A stretch of DNA of 64,000 bases from an uncultured Algibacter sp. (GCA_947499935.1 CANMQH010000004.1:1-64000); one strand, 5' to 3'; positions 16,797 to 25,657 are shown, counted from the first letter of the stretch. Notes: generated from the letters alone by a model not told the origin. A program made the numbers and translations.

Positions 16797-17175
16797 ATTA
16801 GGCTTTTATAGCACCTTTTTTTGCCATTAAATAGTCAAAAAATACATGATAAAAATAAGGTTTTATTTTTACTATTAAAAACTCTGTTTTTTTTAAATGG
16901 CATATTAAAAATGGTGAAATACTAGCTGCCAAAAAAACACCTAAACGGCAAAACAAAAAACGTTAAAAGACAAGACTAAAAACCATAAAAAGGTATTAAA
17001 CCAAAATCTCGCTAAAAAAGCGGGATTAGATTAACTTACAATGTTGAGTGCGTCTTACAGACTTCGCAAAATTGGGTTTCACTAATAATTACAAATCTTT
17101 TAGCATTTTAGCTTACCTTTTAAGCTTAGCTATACCGATAATTTGTTAAATTTGCTATCATTTTGAAATGACGTC
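16797..17175 (+). other. Gene-free stretch between Rhs cassette and pheS
   Basis: No credible reading frame. It holds a short hairpin (AATCTCGC/GCGGGATT, 17009-17031) and the pheS promoter region. There is no trace of the missing Rhs shell, so the break point lies at or near 16797. Confidence 0.6.
17147..17154 (+). promoter_or_regulatory. Possible -7 element of pheS
   Basis: TAAATTTG matches TAnnTTTG, 21 nt before the ATG at 17176. Confidence 0.4.
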
Positions 17176-18195
17176 ATGATAGATAAGATAAAAGAACTTA
17201 TAGCAGAAGCCGAAGCTTTTAAAGCTCAAACCAAAGAAGAGGTAGAAACTTTCCGTATAAAATATTTAGGCAAAAAAGGGTTGTTAAATGACTATTTTGC
17301 AGAATTTAAAAATGTAGCCAAAGATCAAAAAAAAGAATTTGGTCAAACCATAAATAAACTCAAAAAAACGGCTGAAGATAAGGTTACTATTTTAAAAGCC
17401 GAACTAGAAAGTAACGAGGAAATAAAAGGTGTTTATGGCGATTTATCTCGTCCTGGAGAACCGGTACAAATTGGTGCCCGCCATCCTATTTCTATTGTAA
17501 AAAATCAAATTATAGATATTTTTTCTCGTATTGGGTTTAATGTTAGTGAAGGCCCAGAGGTAGAAGATGATTGGCATAATTTTACAGCGCTAAACTTGCC
17601 AGAATATCACCCTGCCCGCGATATGCAGGACACCTTTTTTATTCAAACCAATCCCGATATTTTATTGCGCACACACACCAGTTCTGTGCAAGTACGTTAC
17701 ATGGAAAATAACAAACCGCCTATTAGAACTATTTCTCCCGGGCGTGTGTATAGAAATGAAGCTATATCAGCACGTTCGCATTGTTTCTTCCATCAAGTAG
17801 AAGGTTTATATATTGATACCGATGTAAGTTTTGCTGACTTAAAACAAACATTACAGCACTTTACGACCGAAATGTTTGGAAAAAGCAAGATTCGTTTGCG
17901 CCCATCATATTTTCCTTTTACAGAACCCAGCGCAGAAATTGATGTGTACTGGGGACTAGAAACCGAAACCGATTATAAGATTACAAAAGGTACAGGTTGG
18001 TTAGAAATTGGTGGCTGTGGTATGGTAGACCCTAATGTGCTTGAAAATTGTAAAATAGATTCTAAAGAATACTCTGGATTTGCTTTTGGTGTTGGTGTAG
18101 ACCGTATTGCTATGCTATTACATCAAATAGGTGATATTCGATTATTGAGCGAAAATGATGTTAGGTTTTTGGAGCAGTTTAAGAGTGTACTCTAG
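17176..18195 (+). CDS. pheS: Phenylalanine--tRNA ligase, alpha subunit
   Basis: PheS is the catalytic subunit of the (alpha-beta)2 enzyme that charges tRNA-Phe. The N-terminal coiled coil (about 1-90) is followed by motif 1 (GFNVSEGPEVEDDWHNF), motif 2 (PGRVYRNEAISARSHCFFHQ) and motif 3 (GFAFGVGVDRIAMLL near 310). The length of 339 residues is standard. pheT is not adjacent, as in many Bacteroidota where the subunits are separate. Its stop overlaps the convergent gene by 4 bp. Confidence 0.97.
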   Translation: MIDKIKELIAEAEAFKAQTKEEVETFRIKYLGKKGLLNDYFAEFKNVAKDQKKEFGQTINKLKKTAEDKVTILKAELESNEEIKGVYGDLSRPGEPVQIGARHPISIVKNQIIDIFSRIGFNVSEGPEVEDDWHNFTALNLPEYHPARDMQDTFFIQTNPDILLRTHTSSVQVRYMENNKPPIRTISPGRVYRNEAISARSHCFFHQVEGLYIDTDVSFADLKQTLQHFTTEMFGKSKIRLRPSYFPFTEPSAEIDVYWGLETETDYKITKGTGWLEIGGCGMVDPNVLENCKIDSKEYSGFAFGVGVDRIAMLLHQIGDIRLLSENDVRFLEQFKSVL

Positions 18196-19109
18196 TAATA
18201 TTTATACTTGTGAACTAACTTTTTTACCAAAGAATCATTTATAAATGTATTTTCTTCTATGACATTATTTTTATTGTCATAGATATAGAAAATAGTTTTC
18301 TTATGTTCTATTTCGGGAGTTATAATCTCCCTTTCAATTAACCGTTTTTTGTAATCATATTTATTATTTGTAATCAATATTATTTCCCATTTCTTGTTTT
18401 TATAATTTTTATGGTGTTGGGTATATTTAACTATTTCATCTTCATGATATATAAATTCATCCAGATAAGATAATTTTCCAGCAATGTCATATATTTTTAT
18501 TTTACTAGGCTTTTTATTGCTGTTATAACTGAATTTCATTCTTAGAATGTAGTCATCATTTTCAGAAGGTAAGTTTCCGATTTTATGAATAACTCGCGTA
18601 AGCTGTTGGTATTTATTGTATTTAAATTCTCTTATGAATTTAAATGTCTTATCAGAAGATGTACTTGAGTTAATAAAAGCTTTATTTCCGTTTTTATTAT
18701 ATACATAATGGTTTAAATAAAATAACTTTCCAAATCTAAATAAATTTGATTTTTTCAAATATCCCTTTGAGTTATACTCATAAATTATATGTTCATATAA
18801 TTCACCATTGTCTAAACTGTTAATTTTTTCTTGAATCGATTGAGTAAACCTATATTTGGTATTATCTACTTTAAAACTTAACTCCTTTATTATTTTACCA
18901 CTTCTGTTATAAAATATTTTTTTAAACATAATAGAATCTTTACTCTTTAAGTCAACAGAATAAATAGACTTTTCGTTTATTGAATTTTCCAGTATAAGTT
19001 TAACATTACTATTTATGTTTAGTTCAAGATTTCTATTTACACCTATTTGGGGGTATAATTGAGTTGATAAAAGAAGAAAAAAAAGAAAAGGAGAAAATTT
19101 TAAGGTCAT
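18192..19109 (-). CDS. Secreted hypothetical protein with YD-like repeats
   Basis: The 305-residue protein has an N-terminal signal peptide (FSPFLFFLLLSTQLYPQ) and no Cys lipobox. The rest has repeated units of the form Y-x-x-x-G-K/Y-L/I (FYNRSGKIIKELSF, IYEYNSKGYLKKSNLF, YVYNKNGNKAF, FSYNSNKKPSKIKIYD). They resemble the loose RHS/YD-type repeats of extracellular Bacteroidota proteins. No T9SS sorting domain is present, so it is probably periplasmic. Unknown function. Confidence 0.6.
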   Translation of the reverse strand: MTLKFSPFLFFLLLSTQLYPQIGVNRNLELNINSNVKLILENSINEKSIYSVDLKSKDSIMFKKIFYNRSGKIIKELSFKVDNTKYRFTQSIQEKINSLDNGELYEHIIYEYNSKGYLKKSNLFRFGKLFYLNHYVYNKNGNKAFINSSTSSDKTFKFIREFKYNKYQQLTRVIHKIGNLPSENDDYILRMKFSYNSNKKPSKIKIYDIAGKLSYLDEFIYHEDEIVKYTQHHKNYKNKKWEIILITNNKYDYKKRLIEREIITPEIEHKKTIFYIYDNKNNVIEENTFINDSLVKKLVHKYKYY

Positions 19110-19177
19110 AATTTATTAATTTGCAGAGGTATTTGAAGTTACATTACTATTAATTCATTTTTACTTAAAGTTCTTCT

Positions 19178-19185
19178 TATTTTTG
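19178..19185 (+). promoter_or_regulatory. Possible -7 element
   Basis: TATTTTTG matches TAnnTTTG and lies 20 nt before the ATG at 19205. Confidence 0.4.
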
Positions 19186-19204
19186 CAATTTGAATCATCA
19201 TTTA

Positions 19205-19600
19205 ATGAAAAAAGACATCCAAATCCCAAAAGTTGAAGACGTTTACATTACTATAGTAAACGAATATAATACTATTTATAAAACCCAAGATTGGAACGCC
19301 TACATTATTAACGATAAGGATGTAGATATAGAAATGGTACTTATTGTTACTAGTGGCTATTCTAAAAAGAAAACAACCTCGGTGTTTAGAAAAAAACTAG
19401 ACAAGCTTCCTAAAAAGAGTTATGCTAAAATAGAATTAATGCAAGAACCTCTGTTTGCTTTAAATAACACCTTTAAGGTTTCTTTTTTTGAGGGGAACAC
19501 CATGTTTGATAAAACCTATTTATTTAGAAAAAACACGGTTAATCTTAAGGCTTTGCAAACTATTCCATTAATGGATGTTAAGGGTGTTTTGGTTAAATAA
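19205..19600 (+). CDS. Conserved hypothetical protein
   Basis: The product has about 131 residues, starts MKKDIQIPKVEDVYITIVNE, and is soluble with alternating strands. I recall similar small proteins in Flavobacteriaceae but know no function. A TTG five codons upstream is less likely than this ATG, which sits well behind a -7 box. It is convergent with gpsA across a palindromic repeat. Confidence 0.65.
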   Translation: MKKDIQIPKVEDVYITIVNEYNTIYKTQDWNAYIINDKDVDIEMVLIVTSGYSKKKTTSVFRKKLDKLPKKSYAKIELMQEPLFALNNTFKVSFFEGNTMFDKTYLFRKNTVNLKALQTIPLMDVKGVLVK

Positions 19601-19630
19601 ATATTCTGCTTTTATAATTAGTAGTTCTTT

Positions 19631-19703
19631 GCGTTAGGGATTGAGCGATTGTTGGAGCTCCTCGAAGAGAGCGACTCGCGAAAGCCCGACCCTTGGGTAA
19701 CGC
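19631..19703. repeat. Long palindromic intergenic element
   Basis: GCGTTAGGGATTG on the left and GCCCGACCCTTGGGTAACGC on the right form outer arms (GCGTTA/TAACGC) around a 60-base core with further self-complementary parts (GGAGCTCC; GAGCG/CGACTCGC). Weak complementarity continues outward (ATTAGTA near 19617, TACTAAT near 19718). It fills the gap between two convergent genes. From memory, GCGTTAGGGATTG...AAAGCCCGACCC...GGTAACGCC recurs between genes in many Flavobacteriaceae genomes. Confidence 0.65.
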
Positions 19704-19720
19704 CCAAAATATAACTATTA

Positions 19721-20722
19721 CTAATCTAGCTTATCGGTTAATTTTTTAAATACTTTTTTAGGATTTTTATTATCGTATAAAATCTCGTAAACGGCATCTA
19801 TTATTGGTAACTGCGTTTTTTTATTGTTTTTTTGATTTAGCAAATGAGCACTTTTTGTAGCGTAGTAGCCTTCGGCAACCATATTCATTTCCATTTGTGC
19901 AGATTTTACTGTGTACCCCTTACCTATCATGTTACCAAACATGCGGTTTCTAGAAAAAACAGAATATCCTGTAACTAACAAATCGCCCAAATAGGCTGAG
20001 TTGTTTATGTTACGTTTCATTTTATGCATTTTCTTTATAAAACGTTTCATCTCTCTAATGGCATTACTCATTAGTACACTTTGAAAGTTATCGCCGTAAC
20101 CCAAACCATGCGCAATACCAGCGGCAATAGCATATATGTTTTTAAGCATTACAGCATATTCTACACCAATAACATCGTCGCTAGTTTTGGTTTTTATGTA
20201 GTCGCTAGATAGGTTTTTGGCTATGTATGTTGCTTTTTCTTCGTCGGAGCATGAAATGGTTAGGTACGAGAGGCGCTCTAAAGCAACTTCTTCGGCATGG
20301 CATGGCCCTGCAATTACAGCAATATTATGGTATGGTATTTTATAAGCTTCATGAAAATGTTCGCCAACCAATAACCCTGTTTCGGGCATGATGCCTTTTA
20401 CCGCAGAAACAACAATTTTATTTGAAATATCGATATTTAGTTTTTCTAATTCGCCATACATAAAGGCTGATGGAATAACAAATATTAAAACATCGGCATA
20501 ATCTGCAATCTCATTAATATCGTTACTTAATTTTAACTGCTCTAAATGAAACTCTACCGAACTTAAATAATTTGGATTATGCTGTTCTTTTAGTAAATGC
20601 TCTTTAGTATATACACTGCGCATGTACCAACCAATGTTATCTAAATTTTCACTTAGCATTTTTACAATAGCTGTTGCCCAACTTCCTGCGCCAAAAACCG
20701 CGTATTTTAAAGGTTTACCCAT
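19721..20722 (-). CDS. gpsA: NAD(P)H-dependent glycerol-3-phosphate dehydrogenase
   Basis: GpsA reduces dihydroxyacetone phosphate to sn-glycerol-3-phosphate for phospholipid synthesis. The Rossmann fingerprint is FGAGSWATAI (10-19). The substrate side has IAGPCHAEEV, then the VGVEYAVMLKNIYAIAAGIAHGLG-type segment with the catalytic Lys and the LGDLLVTGYSVFSRNRMFG block. Its 333 residues are normal. It looks monocistronic. Confidence 0.96.
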   Translation of the reverse strand: MGKPLKYAVFGAGSWATAIVKMLSENLDNIGWYMRSVYTKEHLLKEQHNPNYLSSVEFHLEQLKLSNDINEIADYADVLIFVIPSAFMYGELEKLNIDISNKIVVSAVKGIMPETGLLVGEHFHEAYKIPYHNIAVIAGPCHAEEVALERLSYLTISCSDEEKATYIAKNLSSDYIKTKTSDDVIGVEYAVMLKNIYAIAAGIAHGLGYGDNFQSVLMSNAIREMKRFIKKMHKMKRNINNSAYLGDLLVTGYSVFSRNRMFGNMIGKGYTVKSAQMEMNMVAEGYYATKSAHLLNQKNNKKTQLPIIDAVYEILYDNKNPKKVFKKLTDKLD

Positions 20723-20803
20723 AAATTATTAATCGATTATACATCAAAAATACACAAAAAAATATTCATGTTAAAACAAGTAAATATTTAGTAATTCCAT
20801 TTT

Positions 20804-20818
20804 TGGCACGCGTTTTGA
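20804..20818 (+). promoter_or_regulatory. Sigma-54-like promoter
   Basis: TGGCAC-GCGTT-TTGA has the -24 GG and -12 position at the exact 10-base spacing expected for RpoN. The -12 dinucleotide is GA instead of GC. It lies 36 nt before the ATG of the lipoprotein at 20854. No activator gene is nearby. Confidence 0.5.
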
Positions 20819-20853
20819 AATACAGTTTCCAGAACCCTTTAAATGCAGATGAT

Positions 20854-21792
20854 ATGAAAACTCTAAAATTACTTTTAAGCTTTGCGATAACAGCAACTCT
20901 TTTTACGTCGTGTTATACAGAAGTTGAAATAAATGATTTTGATGATGCTCCAGTTTCGTTAAATGAAGTATTATCGTCTTACGATTTATGGTACGTAGAT
21001 ATTAATGCTACACAAGGTTTTGGAGAAACACCATTTTTACAAAAAGCCTTTACTATTTCGTTTTTAGATGGTGTTTTATATGCTAATAATAATATTGCTG
21101 GGCTAGGAGATAATGGTAATGGTTTTGGTATAGACGTAGGTCGATATGATACCCTTGATATTGTTTTAGATGTAGAACATGATATTGATGGTTTTGAAAC
21201 TTTTGATGTATTTGAAGTTGATAGCAATACGATAGAATTGTATAACCCTAACAATGATACATCATACTTTTTAGACGGTTTCCAACGTAATAATTTTGAT
21301 TACGACTTTGTATTCTATGACAATATCCATTATTTTTTACAAGAATATGAAGCTTGGGAAAAGACCTTTACAAGTCAATTTGGAGCTATTAACGAGTTTG
21401 ATAACGAAAACTTTTTACAATTCTTAGCTGGCGGAAATGACTCTACTTTTAGAAGTTCTCAAGATACCAATGGTACAACAGCTAATAATTTAATATGGGA
21501 TTACACAGGGATTTATGGTGTAGGAGATGTAGCTGGTGATTCGCTTTTAAAAACTTTAACATTAGATTATGACTTCTTAGATAATGAATTTTTTGAATTA
21601 ACCGTTATTAATGATAGTACAATAGAATTGTTTCACCCAAGGTCTGAAACAGTATATGAATTTCGAGGTAGAGGTTACATCCAGTTCTTAAAAACAACGG
21701 ATGAAAAAGATAAAAAAGTTACAAAAAAAGACAAGAAACGTAAATTTAGAAAAGATAGAGTTGCAAACCCAAGAGAAAATACTAGGGTTTAA
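20854..21792 (+). CDS. Lipoprotein of unknown function
   Basis: The product has 312 residues from the ATG at 20854. The signal peptide ends in a lipobox (LFTSC, then YTE). The body is rich in Asp/Asn and aromatics and appears to hold two similar halves: each contains a dipeptide-rich IELYNP or IELFHP strand followed by an aromatic turn (SYFLDGF, VYEFRGRGYIQF). The last 25 residues are very basic. Homologues occur in the same position near nadD in other Flavobacteriaceae, to my recollection, sometimes misnamed after nadD. A TTG 51 bases upstream would destroy the lipoprotein signal. Confidence 0.7.
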   Translation: MKTLKLLLSFAITATLFTSCYTEVEINDFDDAPVSLNEVLSSYDLWYVDINATQGFGETPFLQKAFTISFLDGVLYANNNIAGLGDNGNGFGIDVGRYDTLDIVLDVEHDIDGFETFDVFEVDSNTIELYNPNNDTSYFLDGFQRNNFDYDFVFYDNIHYFLQEYEAWEKTFTSQFGAINEFDNENFLQFLAGGNDSTFRSSQDTNGTTANNLIWDYTGIYGVGDVAGDSLLKTLTLDYDFLDNEFFELTVINDSTIELFHPRSETVYEFRGRGYIQFLKTTDEKDKKVTKKDKKRKFRKDRVANPRENTRV

Positions 21793-21842
21793 TACAAAAA
21801 ACAGTGAGAAATCACTAAAAATTTTGGTTGGTTAGTTAGTTT

Positions 21843-21885
21843 AGAAACCGTTTAAAGCGTCTTGCTTTAAACGGTTTCTTTTTTG
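21843..21885 (+). terminator. Rho-independent terminator
   Basis: A perfect 16-bp stem (21843-21858 with 21864-21879), a 5-base loop GTCTT and a T run. One of the strongest hairpins in the window. Confidence 0.92.
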
Positions 21886-22121
21886 ATTAGTATTTTTTTA
21901 GATTAAAATGTGACCAATAGGTAACTAACTGTGTCTAAGACACAAAGGGTTTGATTTTTATATCATAAATAATAATAACTCCAAGAGTTATTTTGATTCA
22001 CAAAAGATGTTACTATGAAATTTTATGGGAATACTATGAAGAAATTCTCAAATAAAATACAGATAGAACACCTAACATAGACTAAACATAAGAACATTTT
22101 AATAGCGTATTATGTTTTGAG
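21886..22121 (+). other. Gene-free stretch bounded by two plus-strand terminators
   Basis: No credible protein; a 21-codon frame from an ATG at 22016 is the only start of note. The stretch begins after one plus-strand terminator and ends in another at 22122, although no plus-strand gene lies between. A short RNA made here is possible but unproven. Confidence 0.35.
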
Positions 22122-22156
22122 AAAAGCTAGCCTTATGGTTAGCTTTTTTATTTTTT
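22122..22156 (+). terminator. Rho-independent terminator
   Basis: AAAGCTAGCC/GGTTAGCTTT (one G-T pair), a TTAT loop, then TTTATTTTTT. Read on the other strand it may also help end the nadD transcript. Confidence 0.75.
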
Positions 22157-22165
22157 AAAAACAAA

Positions 22166-22744
22166 TTACTTGTAAAAATTCATTTCGTCCAGATATTTCC
22201 AAACATGCTGTGGCAGTAAGGGTTGAATATTTTTACTGTTTTTTATAGCATTTCTAATTAATGTCGAAGATATACCCATTATTGGTGCATCAATAAGGTG
22301 TATTTTTTTATGCCCATTAAATTGAGTATCTACTTTATTTTTAGATATTCTTGGATAAACATAGATATGATGATTTTCTAAAATGAGTTCGTAGTTTTTC
22401 CACTTATGGAAACTTTTTAAATTGTCTTCGCCCATAATTAATGAAAACTCATAATCAGGATGTTTTTCCTGCAAATGCGCAAGCGTATTAATAGTATAAT
22501 TAGGCTGTGGCAAATTAAACTCAATATTACTAGGCGCTAATTTATCATAATCTTTTGTTGCCAAATAAACCATTTCTAGGCGTTGATGATTATCCAATAA
22601 ACTTGTTTTCTTTTTAAATGGATTATGAGGCGTTACTACAAACCAAATTTGGTCTAAATCGCTATACTCGGCCATATGATTGGCAATCACTAAATGCCCA
22701 ATATGTATGGGGTTAAAAGAACCAAAATACAATCCTACTTTCAT
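22166..22744 (-). CDS. nadD: Nicotinate-nucleotide adenylyltransferase
   Basis: NadD makes nicotinic acid adenine dinucleotide in NAD synthesis. GSFNPIHIGH (8-17) is the nucleotidyltransferase signature, and GISSTLIRNAI near 155 is the second ATP-binding motif. Its 192 residues are normal. The start lies 2 bp after the gmk stop, so gmk and nadD are co-transcribed. Confidence 0.96.
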   Translation of the reverse strand: MKVGLYFGSFNPIHIGHLVIANHMAEYSDLDQIWFVVTPHNPFKKKTSLLDNHQRLEMVYLATKDYDKLAPSNIEFNLPQPNYTINTLAHLQEKHPDYEFSLIMGEDNLKSFHKWKNYELILENHHIYVYPRISKNKVDTQFNGHKKIHLIDAPIMGISSTLIRNAIKNSKNIQPLLPQHVWKYLDEMNFYK

Positions 22745-22746
22745 GA

Positions 22747-23331
22747 CTAAGCGTTTATAAAATCACTAACTTGTTTTTGCGCTTCTGCAAGTGCATCTTC
22801 CAAATTATCGTTAACCACAATAGTATCAAATAAAGGCGCTGTAGCTAATTCTGCCGATGCTTTAGCTACACGCATGTTAATCTTATCTTCAGTTTCTGTT
22901 TTACGCTTTTTTAAACGAATCTTTAGTTCATCAATACTTGGGGGCTTTACAAAAACTGCTAAAGTTTGGTCTGGGAATTTACGTTTTATACGTAAGCCTC
23001 CAGAAACATCTATATCAAAAATAACATTTTTACCTTTTGCCCAAATCCGCTCAACTTCGGTTTTTAATGTTCCATAAAAATTATCTCTGTAGACTTCTTC
23101 CCATTCTAAAAATGCATCATTTTTAATATTATCTTTAAATGCTTTAGCAGACAAAAAATAATAATCTTTTCCATCTACCTCATCACCACGAGGGGCTCTA
23201 GATGTTGCAGAAATAGAAAACTCTAAATCTAAAGCTTCAATGTCTAAAAGATGTCTTACTATGGTTGTTTTTCCAGAACCAGATGGTGCCGAAAACACAA
23301 TGAGTTTACCTTGATTTACTTGTTTATCCAT
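22747..23331 (-). CDS. gmk: Guanylate kinase
   Basis: Gmk phosphorylates GMP to GDP. The P-loop SAPSGSGKTT lies at 14-23. The GMP-binding SISATSRAPRGDEVDGKDYYF segment and LEWEEVYRDNFYGT follow. Length is 194 residues. It lies between a YicC-like gene (55 bp upstream) and nadD, an order frequent in Bacteroidota. Confidence 0.96.
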   Translation of the reverse strand: MDKQVNQGKLIVFSAPSGSGKTTIVRHLLDIEALDLEFSISATSRAPRGDEVDGKDYYFLSAKAFKDNIKNDAFLEWEEVYRDNFYGTLKTEVERIWAKGKNVIFDIDVSGGLRIKRKFPDQTLAVFVKPPSIDELKIRLKKRKTETEDKINMRVAKASAELATAPLFDTIVVNDNLEDALAEAQKQVSDFINA

Positions 23332-23386
23332 GGCTTAATTTTACTAAAAAACTTGGATTTGGTATTGGTTGAAAGAAAAATAATTT

Positions 23387-24244
23387 TTAAAGTACATTCA
23401 GTAATTGTTCTTTTATTTTTTCTAACTCATCCTTCATCTGTACTACCAATTGTTGCATGGGTGCATAATTACTTTTAGAACCAATAGTATTAATTTCTCT
23501 ACCCATTTCTTGACTAATAAAACCAAGTTTTTTACCATTAGAATCTTTAGAGTTTATAGATTCGGTAAAATAATTTAAATGGTTATTAAGACGTACTTTT
23601 TCTTCAGTAATATCAAATTTTTCTATATAGTATACAAGTTCTTGTTCAAATCTATTTTCGTCGTACTTTTCTTTTAATTCCTCTACACCCTTTCTTAAAC
23701 GTTCTCGAACACTTTCAACACGCTCTGGGTCCATGGCTACAACTTGCTCTAACACTTCGTTTATAGTAACAATACGGTTATTAAAATCCTGCTCTAAGAC
23801 CTTGCCTTCGTTTAATCGGTAATTTATTAAGTCGTTTGTAGCGTTATTAATTTCATTTTCAATGGCTTCCCATTCGGTTTCATCAATCTCTTCTCTTACG
23901 GTATTTAGCGCATCTGGAAAACGAACAGCCATTTTTAAAAGCTCGATATCGTTACCACTTACAACATCTTTTAATTGCGACATATACTGTTTTACCACGG
24001 GTGTATTAATTTGTGTAGATGTATCTTCGGCAGTGGCCTCTACATAAATAGAAAAATCGACTTTGCCTCGCACTAATTTATCTGCCAAAATCTTTCTTAC
24101 AGATAATTCCTTTTCTCTATAAATTGAGGGCATTCTAGCATTTAAATCTAAGTTTTTACTGTTTAGAGATTTAAGCTCGATAGTTATTTTTTTTGTGGGC
24201 AATTGCAAAACAGATTTTCCGTAACCTGTCATAGAATATATCAT
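23387..24244 (-). CDS. YicC-family endoribonuclease-like protein
   Basis: The product starts MIYSMTGYGKS, the hallmark N-terminus of the YicC/YloC family, and ends in the DUF1732-type block (GKKLGFISQEMGREINTIGSK, then IKEQLLNVL). YicC of E. coli acts in RNA decay as an endoribonuclease; that activity here is by family only. I chose the ATG at 24244, since the longer frame adds eight codons without homology. It is co-oriented with gmk and nadD. Confidence 0.9.
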   Translation of the reverse strand: MIYSMTGYGKSVLQLPTKKITIELKSLNSKNLDLNARMPSIYREKELSVRKILADKLVRGKVDFSIYVEATAEDTSTQINTPVVKQYMSQLKDVVSGNDIELLKMAVRFPDALNTVREEIDETEWEAIENEINNATNDLINYRLNEGKVLEQDFNNRIVTINEVLEQVVAMDPERVESVRERLRKGVEELKEKYDENRFEQELVYYIEKFDITEEKVRLNNHLNYFTESINSKDSNGKKLGFISQEMGREINTIGSKSNYAPMQQLVVQMKDELEKIKEQLLNVL

Positions 24245-24405
24245 ATAGTACTGGATTAAGTTACACAAAGGTAAATAAAAAAATTCTTGAAACTATTTAT
24301 GGCAATAACAACTCTGCAAGGCCTTTGGTTATTATGTTTTTAATTAAAAATTAAAAACACTTTATTATCCAATAGAGCAGATAAAACTTATAAACCTATG
24401 TTAAA

Positions 24406-24434
24406 AAAGCACTTTAAGTCGCTTTAAGTGGTTT
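24406..24434 (+). other. Short hairpin in the leader of the sulfatase-modifying-factor gene
   Basis: CACTTTAAG/CTTTAAGTG around TCG, with one mismatch, followed by GGTTTTTAAA. It sits about 50 nt before the ATG at 24483 with no plus-strand gene upstream. It might be an attenuator or leader structure, or chance in AT-rich DNA. Confidence 0.3.
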
Positions 24435-24482
24435 TTAAAATAATTAATAAATACTTTTGTTTATACCTATTAAAACTCAACA

Positions 24483-25604
24483 ATGAAAAATATAAAATAT
24501 ATAGCTATTGTATTACTAAGTGCTTTAACGATATTGGCTTGTAAGGATAACGCATCAGAAGCTAGTAAGGCAACAAGCAATGTTACAAATTTAGACAACG
24601 ATAAAATACCTCAAAAAAAAATAGATAGCTTAGTCGCCAATCCACCATCAGGCATGTTATGGATTCCTAGCGGAACCTTTCTACAAGGTGCAGTAGCACA
24701 AGACAAAACGGCCATGAGTCACGAAAAACCGCAACACCCTGTATCTGTTGATGGTTTTTTTATGGATATTACAGAAGTAACTAATGCTGATTTTTCAAAA
24801 TTTATTAATGAGACGCATTATATAACCGTTGCAGAACGAGAAATTGATTGGGAAGAAATGAAAAAACAACTTCCCGAAGGTACACCAAGACCTCATGACA
24901 GCATTATGCAACCTGGTTCACTTATGTTTAAAAAGGCTAAATCTACATTACCTAATTTATATGATTTTTCTCAATGGTGGCGTTGGTCTATAGGTGTAAA
25001 CTGGAAACATCCTAGTGGTCCTGAAAGTACTATTGAAGGTAAGGATAACCATCCTGTTGTACATGTTTGTTTTGAAGATGCCTTGGCGTATTGCAAATGG
25101 GCAAACAGACGCTTACCAACCGAAGCTGAATGGGAATATGCAGCTAGAGGTAACAAAACAAGCACCACCTTTTTCTGGGGCGATGATGCTTCTCAACTTT
25201 CTAAAATGGTAAATAGCTGGGAAGGCGAATTTCCTGTTAAAAATACTTTAGAAGACGGTTTTGAAAGAACAGCACCTGTAAAAACCTATTTACCAAATGA
25301 TTTTGGACTTTATGATATGGCTGGTAATGTTTGGGAATTTACATCAGATTGGTATAATATTAAATATTATGAAGAACTTGCCGCTAATAATGCAACCATT
25401 ATAAATCCGCAAGGACCTGATAAGGCATACAATCCTAGCCTACCTTATTCGCAAGAAAAGGTTATTAAAGGAGGGTCTTTTTTGTGTAGCGATTCGTATT
25501 GTGCAAGTTATAGAATATCGTCTAGAATGGGAACCAGCATGGACTCTTCTGCAGAACACATAGGTTTTAGAACGGTAGCTACTTCGGACATGTTATTAAA
25601 ATAG
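24483..25604 (+). CDS. Formylglycine-generating-enzyme-like lipoprotein
   Basis: The 373-residue protein has a lipoprotein signal (LSALTILAC) and an FGE-sulfatase (SUMF1) domain from about residue 55 to the end. It has the usual blocks (MLWIPSGTFLQGA, RRLPTEAEWEYAARG, GLYDMAGNVWEFTSDWY, IGFRTV). The core GGSFLCSDSYCASYR keeps Cys335 and Cys340 at the positions of the two copper-binding Cys of true FGE; most look-alikes have lost them. So it may really oxidise a sulfatase Cys to formylglycine in the periplasm. It is not GldJ/GldK by gene context. No sulfatase gene is in the window. Confidence 0.85.
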   Translation: MKNIKYIAIVLLSALTILACKDNASEASKATSNVTNLDNDKIPQKKIDSLVANPPSGMLWIPSGTFLQGAVAQDKTAMSHEKPQHPVSVDGFFMDITEVTNADFSKFINETHYITVAEREIDWEEMKKQLPEGTPRPHDSIMQPGSLMFKKAKSTLPNLYDFSQWWRWSIGVNWKHPSGPESTIEGKDNHPVVHVCFEDALAYCKWANRRLPTEAEWEYAARGNKTSTTFFWGDDASQLSKMVNSWEGEFPVKNTLEDGFERTAPVKTYLPNDFGLYDMAGNVWEFTSDWYNIKYYEELAANNATIINPQGPDKAYNPSLPYSQEKVIKGGSFLCSDSYCASYRISSRMGTSMDSSAEHIGFRTVATSDMLLK

Positions 25605-25617
25605 TAAAAACACTTTG

Positions 25618-25657
25618 ATTAAGGCTGTTTTTAACAAAATTCAGCCTTAATTTTATC
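25618..25657 (+). terminator. Terminator overlapping the convergent gene end
   Basis: ATTAAGGCTG (25618-25627) pairs perfectly with CAGCCTTAAT (25642-25651), followed by TTTTAT. The right arm lies inside the last codons of the dehydrogenase on the other strand. Confidence 0.7.

Noticed and set aside
16797-17175. Remains of the Rhs YD-repeat shell
   Set aside because: No reading frame in the gap gives YD-like repeats, and an in-frame stop lies just upstream of the Rhs tip.
24483-25604. Gliding motility lipoprotein GldJ/GldK
   Set aside because: No gliding genes adjoin it and it has the paired Cys of true FGE in the GGSFLC...YC block.
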